The notes under the pieces: model-generated
Told to the model about the DNA's origin: nothing
Databases searched by the model: none
The model's input: only the letters and a program-made list of their open reading frames with translations
Shown here: piece after piece, positions 51,335-59,200 of the stretch
How the letters are laid out: every line of letters starts with the position of its first letter
Numbering within the stretch: the stretch's first letter is position 1
Program-made: the position numbers and the translations under genes
Origin: CALIZF01 sp046292445
GTDB taxonomy: Bacteria; Pseudomonadota; Alphaproteobacteria; Rhodobacterales; Rhodobacteraceae
DNA: 64,000 nucleotides
Reading direction: 5' to 3'
Assembly: GCA_046292445.1 (NCBI GenBank)
Contig: JBKBQT010000020.1
Coordinates: 1-64,000, forward strand

Positions 51335-52704
51335 ATCAGCACCAGCGTCGCCAGCCCGAGAAAGGCGAAGAACCCCATCACATCGGTCAGCGTCGTCACG
51401 AAGGTGCCCGAGGCCAGCGCCGGGTCGAACCCCAGCCGGTTGAGCGTGAGCGGCACCAGAAGGCCCCCGGTCGCCGCGACCATCTGGTTGACGATCATCG
51501 CCCCGCCAAGCACCGCGCCCAGCTTGGCATCGCCGAAGATCAGCCAGCCGCCCAGCCCGAGGATCAGCGCGAGGCAGAGGCCGTTCAGCGCCCCCGCCCC
51601 GATCTCGCGCCAGAACACCCGGCGGGCGTTGGCCGCCGTCAGGCCGCGCGTCGCAAGGCCGCGCACCGCAACCGCGAGCGACTGCGTCCCCGCGATGCCG
51701 CCCGTCGAGGCGACGATGGGCATGAGCGCCGCGAGCGCGACCAGCGTCTCGATCGTCGCCTCGAACTGCGCGATCACGATGGCCGAGAGCGAGGCGGTGA
51801 AAAGGTTGATGACAAGCCATGGCAGGCGCAGCCGCGTCGTCTCGAGCGCGCCGTCCGACAGGCTCGCCTCCTCGCCGACCCCGGCGAGGCGCAGCACGTC
51901 CTCCTCGTGTTCCTCGTCGAGCACCGCCATCGCATCGTCGATGGTCACGACGCCGACCAGCCGCCCCGAGGCATCCACCACCGGGGCCGAGATCAGGTGA
52001 TACTGGTTGAACTGATAGGCCACGTCGCCGTCGGGCATGGTCACCGGGATGGTGCGGAACGTCTCCTCGGTGATATCGCGCAGCCGCACCTCGCGCCGCG
52101 ACGACAGGATCCGCCCGAGCGTGGCATAGCCCACCGGATGCATGCGCGGATCGACGAGGATGACGTGATAGAACTGGTCGGGCAGCCATTCGGCCGCGCG
52201 CAGATGGTCGATCGTCTCGCCCACGGTCCAGTGTTCGGGCGCCGTCACCACCTCGCGCTGCATCAAGCGGCCGGCGGAATATTCCGGGTAGGCCATGGAT
52301 TGCTCGACCGCCGCCCGGTCGGCATCCTCGAGCGCCTCGAGGATGCGGCCCTGCGCGGGTTCCTCGAGATCCTCGAGGATGTCCACGACATCGTCGCTGT
52401 CGAGCTCGCGCACCGCCTCGGCCAGAACCTCCGGGGCGAGGCCGGCGATCACCTCTTCCCGGATCGCCTCGTCGATCTCGGACAGGATCTCGCCGTCGAT
52501 CTCGCGGCCCCAGAGCGCCAGCAGCGCCCGCCGCTCGGGCGGGGTGATGAGCTCGATCAGGTCGGCGATGTCGGCCGGATGCAAGGGGTCGAGCAGCGCG
52601 GTGACCATCGGTGCGTCACCCGCTGCCAGCGCATCGAGAATCGCCGCGATGCGGGCCGGGTCGAGCGTCGCCTCGCCTGTCGTCGTGCTGCCTGCCTCTG
52701 CCAT
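51331..52704 (-). CDS. mgtE: Magnesium transporter MgtE
   Basis: 457 aa. The order is an N-terminal superhelical domain (HPADIADLIELITPPERRALLALWG), two CBS domains (YPEYSAGRLMQREVVTAPEHWTV; VDASGRLVGVVTIDDAMAVLDEE), a plug helix, then five membrane helices with the pore residues in VASTGGIAGTQSLAV and NQMVAATGGLLVPL. CBS/N domains sense cytosolic Mg2+ and close the channel. The ATG at 52704 follows AGGGGG. It is divergent from guanine deaminase; the 196-bp gap shows no recognisable Mg riboswitch. Confidence 0.95.
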   Translation of the reverse strand: MAEAGSTTTGEATLDPARIAAILDALAAGDAPMVTALLDPLHPADIADLIELITPPERRALLALWGREIDGEILSEIDEAIREEVIAGLAPEVLAEAVRELDSDDVVDILEDLEEPAQGRILEALEDADRAAVEQSMAYPEYSAGRLMQREVVTAPEHWTVGETIDHLRAAEWLPDQFYHVILVDPRMHPVGYATLGRILSSRREVRLRDITEETFRTIPVTMPDGDVAYQFNQYHLISAPVVDASGRLVGVVTIDDAMAVLDEEHEEDVLRLAGVGEEASLSDGALETTRLRLPWLVINLFTASLSAIVIAQFEATIETLVALAALMPIVASTGGIAGTQSLAVAVRGLATRGLTAANARRVFWREIGAGALNGLCLALILGLGGWLIFGDAKLGAVLGGAMIVNQMVAATGGLLVPLTLNRLGFDPALASGTFVTTLTDVMGFFAFLGLATLVLI

Positions 52705-52900
52705 CGTCACCCCCTGCGAACCCTGCCACCGCGCCGCCCCCGGCGAACCGGGCCGCGGCGGACCGGGTCGGACCATAGCAGCCGCGGCGGCCGGAAAACA
52801 GCGCGGAAGCGGCCGTTTACCGAACCGGGCTGCGGCGCTACGCTGGACCGGACCCGGCGCTTCGCGGGGCGCAGGGCGGGGCGCAGGGGCGGGGGCTGCC

Positions 52901-54187
52901 ATGGCAGAGCTGGTGATCGGACAGGTGCTGACCTATGCGGGCGATCCCTTCGTCGAGGGGCCGGCCGCCGTCGGGTCGATCACCCGCGGCGGCGTGCTGA
53001 TCGAAGGCGGGCGGATCGCGGCGGTGGGCGAGGCGGCGGCGCTGCGCCGGGCGCATCCGGGCGCGGCCGTGACTGATCACGGCGACCGGCTCATCTCGCC
53101 CGGTTTCGTCGATGCCCATGTGCATTATCCCCAGACCGCGATCATCGCCGCCTGGGGGCGGCGGCTGATCGACTGGCTGAACACCTACACTTTCCCCGAG
53201 GAGATGCGGCTGGCCGATCCCGCCCATGCCGCCGCGATCGCGGCGCGCTATCTCGACCTCGTGCTGGCCGCGGGCACGACGACCGTTTGCAGCTATGCCA
53301 CCGTCCATCCGCACAGCGTGGATGCGTTCTTTGCCGCCGCGCAGGCGCGGGGCATGCGGGTGCTGGCGGGCAAGACCTGCATGGACCGCAACGCGCCCGA
53401 GGGCCTGCGGGACACCGCTCAATCGGCCCATGACGACAGCGCGGGCCTGATTGCGCGCTGGCACGGGCGGGGGCGGCTCGGCTATGTCATCACCCCGCGC
53501 TTTGCCCCGACCTCGAGCGAGGATCAGCTTGCCGCGCTCGGCGCGCTCTGGGCGGCGAACCCGACCTGCCTGATGCAGACCCACCTTGCCGAGCAGACCG
53601 ACGAATGCGCCTGGGTGGCGGCGCTTTTCCCCTGGGCGCGCGACTATCTCGACGTCTACGAGCGCCACGGGCTGATCGGTCCCGGCGCGATCTATGGCCA
53701 TGCGATCCACCTCGGCCCGCGCGAGCGCGCGCGCCTCATCGAGGCGGGGGCGGCGCTGGCGCATTGCCCGACCTCGAACCTCTTCATCGGCTCGGGCCTG
53801 TTCGACATCGGGCTGGCGGCGCAGCTCCGCGTGGGTCTGGCGACCGACACCGGCGGCGGGTCGTCCTTCTCGATGCTGCGGACGATGGCGGCGGCCTATG
53901 AGGTGGGCCAGCTCCGCGGCACGCCGATCCATCCTGCAGCGCTGTGGTGGATGGCGACGGAAGGCTCGGCCCGCGCGCTCGGGCTTCAGGGGCGCGTGGG
54001 GCGGCTGGCGCGCGGGGTCGAGGCCGATCTGATCGTGGTCGATCTCGCCTCGACCCCCGCCATCGCGCAGGCGGCGGCCCGGGCGGGCGACCTCTGGCAG
54101 GCGCTGTTCCCGACGATCATGATGGGCGACGACCGGGCGATCGCGGCCGTCTATGTCGGCGGCAGGCGGATCGACGCCGCGCGCTAG
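52901..54187 (+). CDS. guaD: Guanine deaminase
   Basis: 428 aa, amidohydrolase fold. H73-x-H75 (FVDAHVHYPQ) is the metal site entry, followed by MQTHLAEQTDE, YGHAIHLG and ATDTGGGSSFSM, which complete the Zn ligands and catalytic Asp. The WLNTYTFPEE and KTCMDRNAPEGL segments separate GuaD from chlorohydrolases. It converts guanine to xanthine plus ammonia. Together with the BMP-type transporter and the purine-type Mo-hydroxylase family seen at the window edge it hints at purine use, though only the deaminase is certain. It stands as a single gene. Confidence 0.94.
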   Translation: MAELVIGQVLTYAGDPFVEGPAAVGSITRGGVLIEGGRIAAVGEAAALRRAHPGAAVTDHGDRLISPGFVDAHVHYPQTAIIAAWGRRLIDWLNTYTFPEEMRLADPAHAAAIAARYLDLVLAAGTTTVCSYATVHPHSVDAFFAAAQARGMRVLAGKTCMDRNAPEGLRDTAQSAHDDSAGLIARWHGRGRLGYVITPRFAPTSSEDQLAALGALWAANPTCLMQTHLAEQTDECAWVAALFPWARDYLDVYERHGLIGPGAIYGHAIHLGPRERARLIEAGAALAHCPTSNLFIGSGLFDIGLAAQLRVGLATDTGGGSSFSMLRTMAAAYEVGQLRGTPIHPAALWWMATEGSARALGLQGRVGRLARGVEADLIVVDLASTPAIAQAAARAGDLWQALFPTIMMGDDRAIAAVYVGGRRIDAAR

Positions 54188-54319
54188 CGGCACCAAGCCC
54201 GTGCCTTCGCTCGGGGAGGCAATCCGTTACATCACGTCCCGTTGTCGTCCGGATATCGTGATTTCGCGGATCGGGCGGGCTGCGACACCCTGCGCCTGCA
54301 CAGATGCGGGAGCAGACCG

Positions 54320-54781
54320 ATGCACCACCGACCCCTTTGCCTGTCGCTGACCCTCGCCGCCGGCCTGGCCGCCGCGACGCCGCCGCTCGCCGCCACGGAT
54401 GGCGAGCGCATGACGATCCGGGGGGAGTTCATCGACACCTGGTGCTACTTTTCCGGCGTGATGGGCAGCCCCGATGCCGTCGTCGGCTCCGCCCATCACA
54501 CCTGCGCGCTGTGGTGTTCGGCGGGCGGGATCCCGGTCGGCCTGCTGACCGAGACCGGCGAGGTGTTCATGGTGCTCAAGATCGGCGAGGATGACGCGAC
54601 CAACGGCGGTTCGCTGCAGCTTTCGCTGGCCAGCGACACCGTGGTGGCCGAGGGGACAGTCTGGCGGCGTGACGGGCTCAACTACATCGTCGTGAGCAGC
54701 ATCGTGACCAACGAGGGGATCGTGAACCATACGCATCTCGATGTCGGCGCCGTGCCGCCCTTTGCCGTTCCCAAGCCCTGA
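54320..54781 (+). CDS. Secreted Cys-containing protein, unknown family
   Basis: 153 aa. A Sec signal peptide (residues 1-25: HHRPLCLSLTLAAGLAAATPPLAA) is followed by a small beta-rich domain. It has GEFIDTWCYFSGVMG, then SAHHTCALWCSAGGIPVGLLTETGEVFMVL, so three Cys plus a HH pair lie close together. A CAxxC-x3-GxPVGLL pattern like this occurs in small OB-like periplasmic domains, where it may bind metal or form a disulfide. GGGAG lies upstream of the ATG. First gene of a secreted five-gene cassette; the next gene follows after 13 bp. I do not assign a function. Confidence 0.75.
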   Translation: MHHRPLCLSLTLAAGLAAATPPLAATDGERMTIRGEFIDTWCYFSGVMGSPDAVVGSAHHTCALWCSAGGIPVGLLTETGEVFMVLKIGEDDATNGGSLQLSLASDTVVAEGTVWRRDGLNYIVVSSIVTNEGIVNHTHLDVGAVPPFAVPKP

Positions 54782-54794
54782 GGAGGGACCGATC

Positions 54795-55367
54795 ATGCGC
54801 ATGCTCATGACCCTTGCCGCCGCGGCCCTTGCCGCCCTCCCCGCCGGGGCGCAGGACTTTGCGGAAGGCTCGATGGCGAAAAGCTGGAACCTCTACGCCG
54901 AGCGGCCCGCCCTCTTCGAGGCGAGGGTGACCGACGCGCTCTGCGCGATCACCGGCGATTGTCCGGCCGATTGCGGGGGCGGTCGGCGGCAACTGGTGCT
55001 GATCCGCAGTGCCGACGATGTGGTGGTGTTTCCCAACAAGAACAATCAGCCCGCCTTCACGGGCGCCGCGGCCGAACTGCTCGCCTATTGCGGCCAACGG
55101 ATCGAGGTTGACGGGCTTTTGATCGAGGATCCCGACATCGGCGCAACCAATATCTATCTCGTGCAGCGGCTGCGGGCGGTCGGCGCGGCCGACTGGGTGA
55201 CGGCCAATCGCTGGACGCGCGACTGGGCGGCCGCGAACCCCGACGCCGCGGGCCCCGGCCCGTGGTTCCGCCGCGATCCGCGCATCCGCGCCGATATCGC
55301 CGAGAACGGGTATTTCGGACTCGGGCTCGAGGCGGATGCGGCGATCATCAAGGAGCTGTTCGAATGA
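54795..55367 (+). CDS. Secreted hypothetical protein
   Basis: 190 aa with a clear signal peptide (residues 1-19, ending AGA-Q). The mature part has EARVTDALCAITGDCPADCGGGRRQLVLIRS, where three Cys residues sit within a dozen positions, a further Cys in AAELLAYCGQRIEVDGLLIEDP, and a Trp-rich helical end (WVTANRWTRDWAAANPDAAGPGPWFRRD). The QRIEVDGLL strand resembles an OB-like beta barrel as in the preceding gene. A perfect AGGAGG site precedes the ATG, implying good expression. It couples to the SCO gene by ATGA. Function not recognised. Confidence 0.72.
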   Translation: MRMLMTLAAAALAALPAGAQDFAEGSMAKSWNLYAERPALFEARVTDALCAITGDCPADCGGGRRQLVLIRSADDVVVFPNKNNQPAFTGAAAELLAYCGQRIEVDGLLIEDPDIGATNIYLVQRLRAVGAADWVTANRWTRDWAAANPDAAGPGPWFRRDPRIRADIAENGYFGLGLEADAAIIKELFE

Positions 55368-55975
55368 TCCACCCCGTCGCCGCGCGCGCGCTCGCTGCAG
55401 CCCTCGTCCTGTCGCTCCTGCCGGGCGGCGGCACGGCGGCGGGCGATGCGCCTCTCCCCGCCCCGGCCGGCCTGCCCCTGCCGGTGGCGCTCGGCGGGCC
55501 CTTCGTGCTGACCGACCAGACCGGCGCGCGGCGCAGCGAGGCGGACCCGGACGGAAGGCTGCAACTGCTGTTCTTCGGCTATGCCAATTGCCGGGCGATC
55601 TGTTCGGTCGCCCTGCCGCAGATGGCCGGCATCGCGGCGGCGCTGGCCGATCGCGGCATTCCGCTGCGCCCGGTGATGGTCACGGTCGACCCTGCGCGCG
55701 ACACGGTCGAGACGATCGGCCCTGCCCTCGCCCGCCACAGCCCCGATTTCGTCGGGCTGACGGGGAGCCCCGAGGATCTCGCACGGGTGCAGCGGCTCTT
55801 TGCGGTCGAGAGCACGCTGGTCTATGTCGATCCCTTCGACGGGCCGGTCTATGCCCATGGCGGGTTCCTTTATCTGCTCGACGGGACGGGCGCGTTTCTC
55901 ACGCTCCTGCCGCCGATCCTGTCGGACGACCGGATCGTGGACATCATCGCGGCCCATCACGCGCGCCGGGGATGA
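55364..55975 (+). CDS. SCO1/SenC family copper/redox protein
   Basis: 203 aa. A cleavable signal (ALAAALVLSLLPGGGTAA) precedes a thioredoxin-like domain with C76-x3-C80 (YANCRAICSVALPQM) and H165 (VYAHGGFLYLLD), the three copper ligands of SCO proteins. VTVDPARDTVE is the standard third strand. SCO proteins deliver Cu to the CuA centre of cytochrome oxidase or act as thiol reductases; no oxidase gene is adjacent, so this one may serve the neighbouring secreted Cys proteins. ATGA overlaps on both sides. Confidence 0.9.
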   Translation: MIHPVAARALAAALVLSLLPGGGTAAGDAPLPAPAGLPLPVALGGPFVLTDQTGARRSEADPDGRLQLLFFGYANCRAICSVALPQMAGIAAALADRGIPLRPVMVTVDPARDTVETIGPALARHSPDFVGLTGSPEDLARVQRLFAVESTLVYVDPFDGPVYAHGGFLYLLDGTGAFLTLLPPILSDDRIVDIIAAHHARRG

Positions 55976-56508
55976 GCGGGGGCGGGCATGACGCGCCGGG
56001 CCGGACGCCGGAGGGCACCGCGGCAGATGCATCGGCGCGCGCGCGGCCGTCGCGGCCGTTGCAGCTGTCGCGGCGGGCGGTGCTGGGCGGCACGCTGGCG
56101 GCGGGGCTGGCGGTGCCGGCGGGCATCGCGCTGTGGAACCGCTACGGGCCGCTGCCCGATGCCGCGCGGCTCGACGCGCCGGCCGCGCATCGCATGGCGC
56201 TGGCCGGGACAGTGATGCTGATCGACATCCGCCGGCCCGACGAATGGGCGGCGACCGGGACCGGCGAGGGGGCGCATCGGCTCGACATGCGGCGCGGCGA
56301 CTTCACCGAGGCGCTCGCGGCGCTCATGCGGGGAGACCGGACGGCGCCGCTGGCGCTGATCTGCGCCCGCGGCGTGCGCTCGGCCCGGCTGGCCGCACGG
56401 CTGGAGGCCGCCGGCCTGCGCGCGGTGGCGGATGTGGCCGAGGGGATGCTCGGCTCGGGCGCCGGGCCGGGCTGGATCGCCCGCGGCCTTCCGGTGGTGC
56501 GGGGATGA
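55972..56508 (+). CDS. Tat-like exported rhodanese-domain protein
   Basis: 178 aa. An extended N-terminus contains QLSRRAVLGGTLAAGLAVPAGIALW (SRRxxL then a hydrophobic core), resembling a twin-arginine signal or anchor. The rhodanese domain follows: VMLIDIRRPDEWAATGTGEGAHRLD and active-site C131 in ICARGVRSARLAARL (CxxGxRS). It would transfer sulfane sulfur or handle persulfides outside the cytoplasm. It is translationally coupled to SCO upstream and to the esterase downstream (ATGA both), placing sulfur chemistry beside a copper protein. Confidence 0.85.
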   Translation: MSGGGHDAPGRTPEGTAADASARARPSRPLQLSRRAVLGGTLAAGLAVPAGIALWNRYGPLPDAARLDAPAAHRMALAGTVMLIDIRRPDEWAATGTGEGAHRLDMRRGDFTEALAALMRGDRTAPLALICARGVRSARLAARLEAAGLRAVADVAEGMLGSGAGPGWIARGLPVVRG

Positions 56509-57323
56509 AGGCGCTGGCGGCGCTGGCGCTGGTCATGCTCGGCGCCGGGGCCGCCGCGGCGGGCTGCGGCGATGCGGCGGCGGCCTGCACGGTGGCGGGC
56601 GGGGCCTATCACATCGCCCTGCCCGGGGCGCCTGCCGGGGCGCCGGCGGTGATGTTCCTGCACGGCGCGGGCGGGTCGGGGGCCACTGTGCTGCGCCATG
56701 CGGGCATGGTCGCGGCGATGCGCGCGCGCGGCTATGCCGTGATCGCACCGGACGGCATGGCGCGGGCGGGGCGGTTCGGGGCGGGATGGTCCTTCCACCC
56801 CGGTGTTCCCGGGGCGCGGGACGAGGCCGCCTTTCTGCAGGCCGTCGCCGCCGATGCCGCGGGACGCTTCGGGATCGACAGGGCCCGCGTGCTGCTGGCC
56901 GGTTTCTCGGTCGGCGGGTCGATGACGAGCTATGTCGCCTGCGCCGTGCCGGGCGCCTTTGCGGCCTATGCGCCGGTCGGCGGAGGCTTCTGGCGGCCGC
57001 ATCCCGGGCACTGCGCCGGGCCGGTGCGCCTGTTTCACACCCATGGATGGCGCGACACCACGGTGCCGCTCGAGGGCCGCATCCTCGGCGGCGGGGCGAT
57101 CGCGCAGGGCGACATCTTCCGCGGGCTCGAGATCTGGCGCGCCGCCAACGGCTGCACGCAGATGCGGCCCGACGGGTTCCGCCAGACGGGTCCGTTCCTG
57201 CACCGGGTCTGGACCGCCTGCGCCCCCGGATCGGCGCTGGAATTCGCACTGCACCCCGGCGCGCATGCGGTGCCCGAGGGCTGGGCGCCGATGGTGCTCG
57301 ACTGGTTCGAGGCGCTGGACTGA
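56505..57323 (+). CDS. Secreted alpha/beta hydrolase (LpqC/PHB-depolymerase-like)
   Basis: 272 aa. Signal peptide residues 1-19 are followed by the LpqC-type esterase fold: VMFLHGAGGSGATVLRH (oxyanion region), nucleophile S135 in GFSVGGSMTSY (GxSxG), Asp in FHTHGWRDTTVP and His near the C-terminus (LHPGAHAVPEGW). Paired Cys residues (CGDAAAAC; ACAVPG; GHCAG; NGCTQ) suggest disulfides, fitting a secreted enzyme. The substrate may be a polyester, feruloyl or other ester. Last gene of the cassette; 8 bp from the convergent opgH. Confidence 0.82.
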   Translation: MKALAALALVMLGAGAAAAGCGDAAAACTVAGGAYHIALPGAPAGAPAVMFLHGAGGSGATVLRHAGMVAAMRARGYAVIAPDGMARAGRFGAGWSFHPGVPGARDEAAFLQAVAADAAGRFGIDRARVLLAGFSVGGSMTSYVACAVPGAFAAYAPVGGGFWRPHPGHCAGPVRLFHTHGWRDTTVPLEGRILGGGAIAQGDIFRGLEIWRAANGCTQMRPDGFRQTGPFLHRVWTACAPGSALEFALHPGAHAVPEGWAPMVLDWFEALD

Positions 57324-57331
57324 CCGCGGCG

Positions 57332-59200
57332 CTAGCGGGCGGCGATGGGCGCCGCGGCGGCCGGCGCATCGGATGCATCGAGCATCGCGGCGATGGCGCG
57401 CCGTTCCGCCATTGCGCGACGGGCGATGGGGCTGGCGTCATCGGGCGATGCGAGCAGCCCCGCAAGGCCCCGGCGCGCCGACAGATCGAGCCCGCACAGC
57501 GCCGAGAGCGGCAGGGCGGCCGCGAGGCTGGCCGCGATCGGAATGAGCCAGGGCGACACCGCTCCGGCCGCGATCCCGACCGCCAGCGCCCCGCCGACGG
57601 CGGTTTCGAACGCATGGAACCGCACCATCACCCGCAGACCATACCCGGTGCAACCGCGCCGTTGCGGCCGCCAGCCCTCGCGATACCCGAGCGCGCTGCG
57701 CAGCACAGCAACCACCTGCTGCAGCATCAGGACGGGCGCCACCGCCACCGCCATCGCGAGTTCCACCGCCATTGCGGCGGCAAAGTGCCGCGGCACCGCC
57801 CCGCCGCGCAGCGCCAGCGCCACAAGGCCCATCGCCTTCGGCATGAGCAGCATCGCATACATGAACAGCATCACCGCCCAGCCGTCCACGACGCTCTGCA
57901 CCGGCCAGAGCGGGAACATCGGCGCGGCGGGGTCGAAATACCGGATCACGCTCGCCTCGCCATTGCCGAGCACCGCCCAGAACAGCAGCAGCGCACACCA
58001 GACCGGTGACATGAGGTAACTGAGCGCCCCCTGCACCAGATGGAACCGCGACACCGGGTGCAGACCCGCCGCGCCGATCAGCGCGAGGTGCTGCAGGTTG
58101 CCCTGGCACCAGCGCCGGTCGCGCAGCACGAAATCGACGAGCGTCTGGGGCGCCTCCTCGAGGCTCCCGCTGATATCGGGCCGCATCCGCACCGCCCAGC
58201 CGGCCCGGCGCAAGAGCGCCGCCTCGACGAAATCGTGGCTGAGGATCAGCCGCCCGCCGGGCAGATGCGGCAGGCCGCAGGCGGCCGCGAAGGCGCCGGT
58301 GCGCATGATCGCATTGTGGCCCCAGTAGTTGCCCGCATCCCCCGCCCAGCGCGCCAGACCTGCGGCAAGCACGGGCCCATAGACCGCACCGGCGAAGGCC
58401 TGCATCCGGCCGAAGAGGCTGCGGGCGGCGTGGATTTGCGGCACGGTCTGGACGAGGCCGGCGGCGGGATCGGCGGCGAGTGCATCGGTCAGCGCGACGA
58501 TGGCCGCCCCCGACATCAGGCTGTCGGCATCGAGCACCAGCATGGCGGCATGGCCGCCGCCATGGCTGCGCAGCCAGTCGCCGATGTTGCCCGCCTTGCG
58601 GTCGATGTTGGCCGCGCGGCGGCGATAGCGGATGCGGGCCGCCGGAACACGCCGGCGCAGGGCGGCAAGGCCGCGCGCCTCGGCCGCCGCGATCGCCGGA
58701 TCGCGCGTGTCGCTCAGGATCCAGAGCGTGAAGTCATGCCGCCCGCCGGGCCGGGCCAGATCCTGCCGCGCAAGATCGCCCAGCATCGCGGCGGCGTTGC
58801 CGAACACATCGGTGACGCTTTCGCGGTGGATCGGCACGACCAGCGCGACGGTCATGGCCCGCGGGGCGGCGGCGGGCAGCGGCGCGGGCCGCGCCATAGC
58901 CGCCAGTCCCGCCGCCGCCGTGGAGACCGACAGGGCGATCCAGAAGAAGCTCAGGCAGACGAGCGCGATCATCACCGGCTCGACCCAGCCCATGCCGCCG
59001 GGCCGGAACCAGTCGGCAAAGGCCAGCGCGAGCGCCAGTGTCGCGGCTGCGGTCGGCGCGAAGACCGCCAGCCGCCAGGGCCCCGCACCGGACGGCGGCA
59101 GGGGCGGGGCGGCGGGGTCGCGGAAGGGCCGCGCGAAATCCTGCACCGGCATCGCCAGCGGCGCGTCCCGGTCCGGCCGATGAACGCTCACGCCGTCCAT
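57332..59200 (-). CDS. opgH: Osmoregulated periplasmic glucan glucosyltransferase OpgH (short form)
   Basis: 622 aa, against about 850 in E. coli. Membrane helices flank a GT2 domain: ALVVPIHRESVTDVF opens it, FTLWILSDTRDP and AAMLVLDADSLMSG carry the catalytic Asp residues, and RDRRWCQGNLQHL is the Q/RxxRW motif. It makes the linear glucan backbone from UDP-glucose at the inner membrane. The enteric N- and C-terminal extensions are absent, as in Rhodobacter OpgH. Its start overlaps the opgG stop by 13 bp. Last gene of the opgC-G-H order. Confidence 0.93.
   Translation of the reverse strand: MDGVSVHRPDRDAPLAMPVQDFARPFRDPAAPPLPPSGAGPWRLAVFAPTAAATLALALAFADWFRPGGMGWVEPVMIALVCLSFFWIALSVSTAAAGLAAMARPAPLPAAAPRAMTVALVVPIHRESVTDVFGNAAAMLGDLARQDLARPGGRHDFTLWILSDTRDPAIAAAEARGLAALRRRVPAARIRYRRRAANIDRKAGNIGDWLRSHGGGHAAMLVLDADSLMSGAAIVALTDALAADPAAGLVQTVPQIHAARSLFGRMQAFAGAVYGPVLAAGLARWAGDAGNYWGHNAIMRTGAFAAACGLPHLPGGRLILSHDFVEAALLRRAGWAVRMRPDISGSLEEAPQTLVDFVLRDRRWCQGNLQHLALIGAAGLHPVSRFHLVQGALSYLMSPVWCALLLFWAVLGNGEASVIRYFDPAAPMFPLWPVQSVVDGWAVMLFMYAMLLMPKAMGLVALALRGGAVPRHFAAAMAVELAMAVAVAPVLMLQQVVAVLRSALGYREGWRPQRRGCTGYGLRVMVRFHAFETAVGGALAVGIAAGAVSPWLIPIAASLAAALPLSALCGLDLSARRGLAGLLASPDDASPIARRAMAERRAIAAMLDASDAPAAAAPIAAR

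Noticed and set aside
52705..52900. Magnesium riboswitch upstream of mgtE
   Set aside because: No recognisable M-box elements; the GC-rich 196-bp gap shows no conserved structure by eye.
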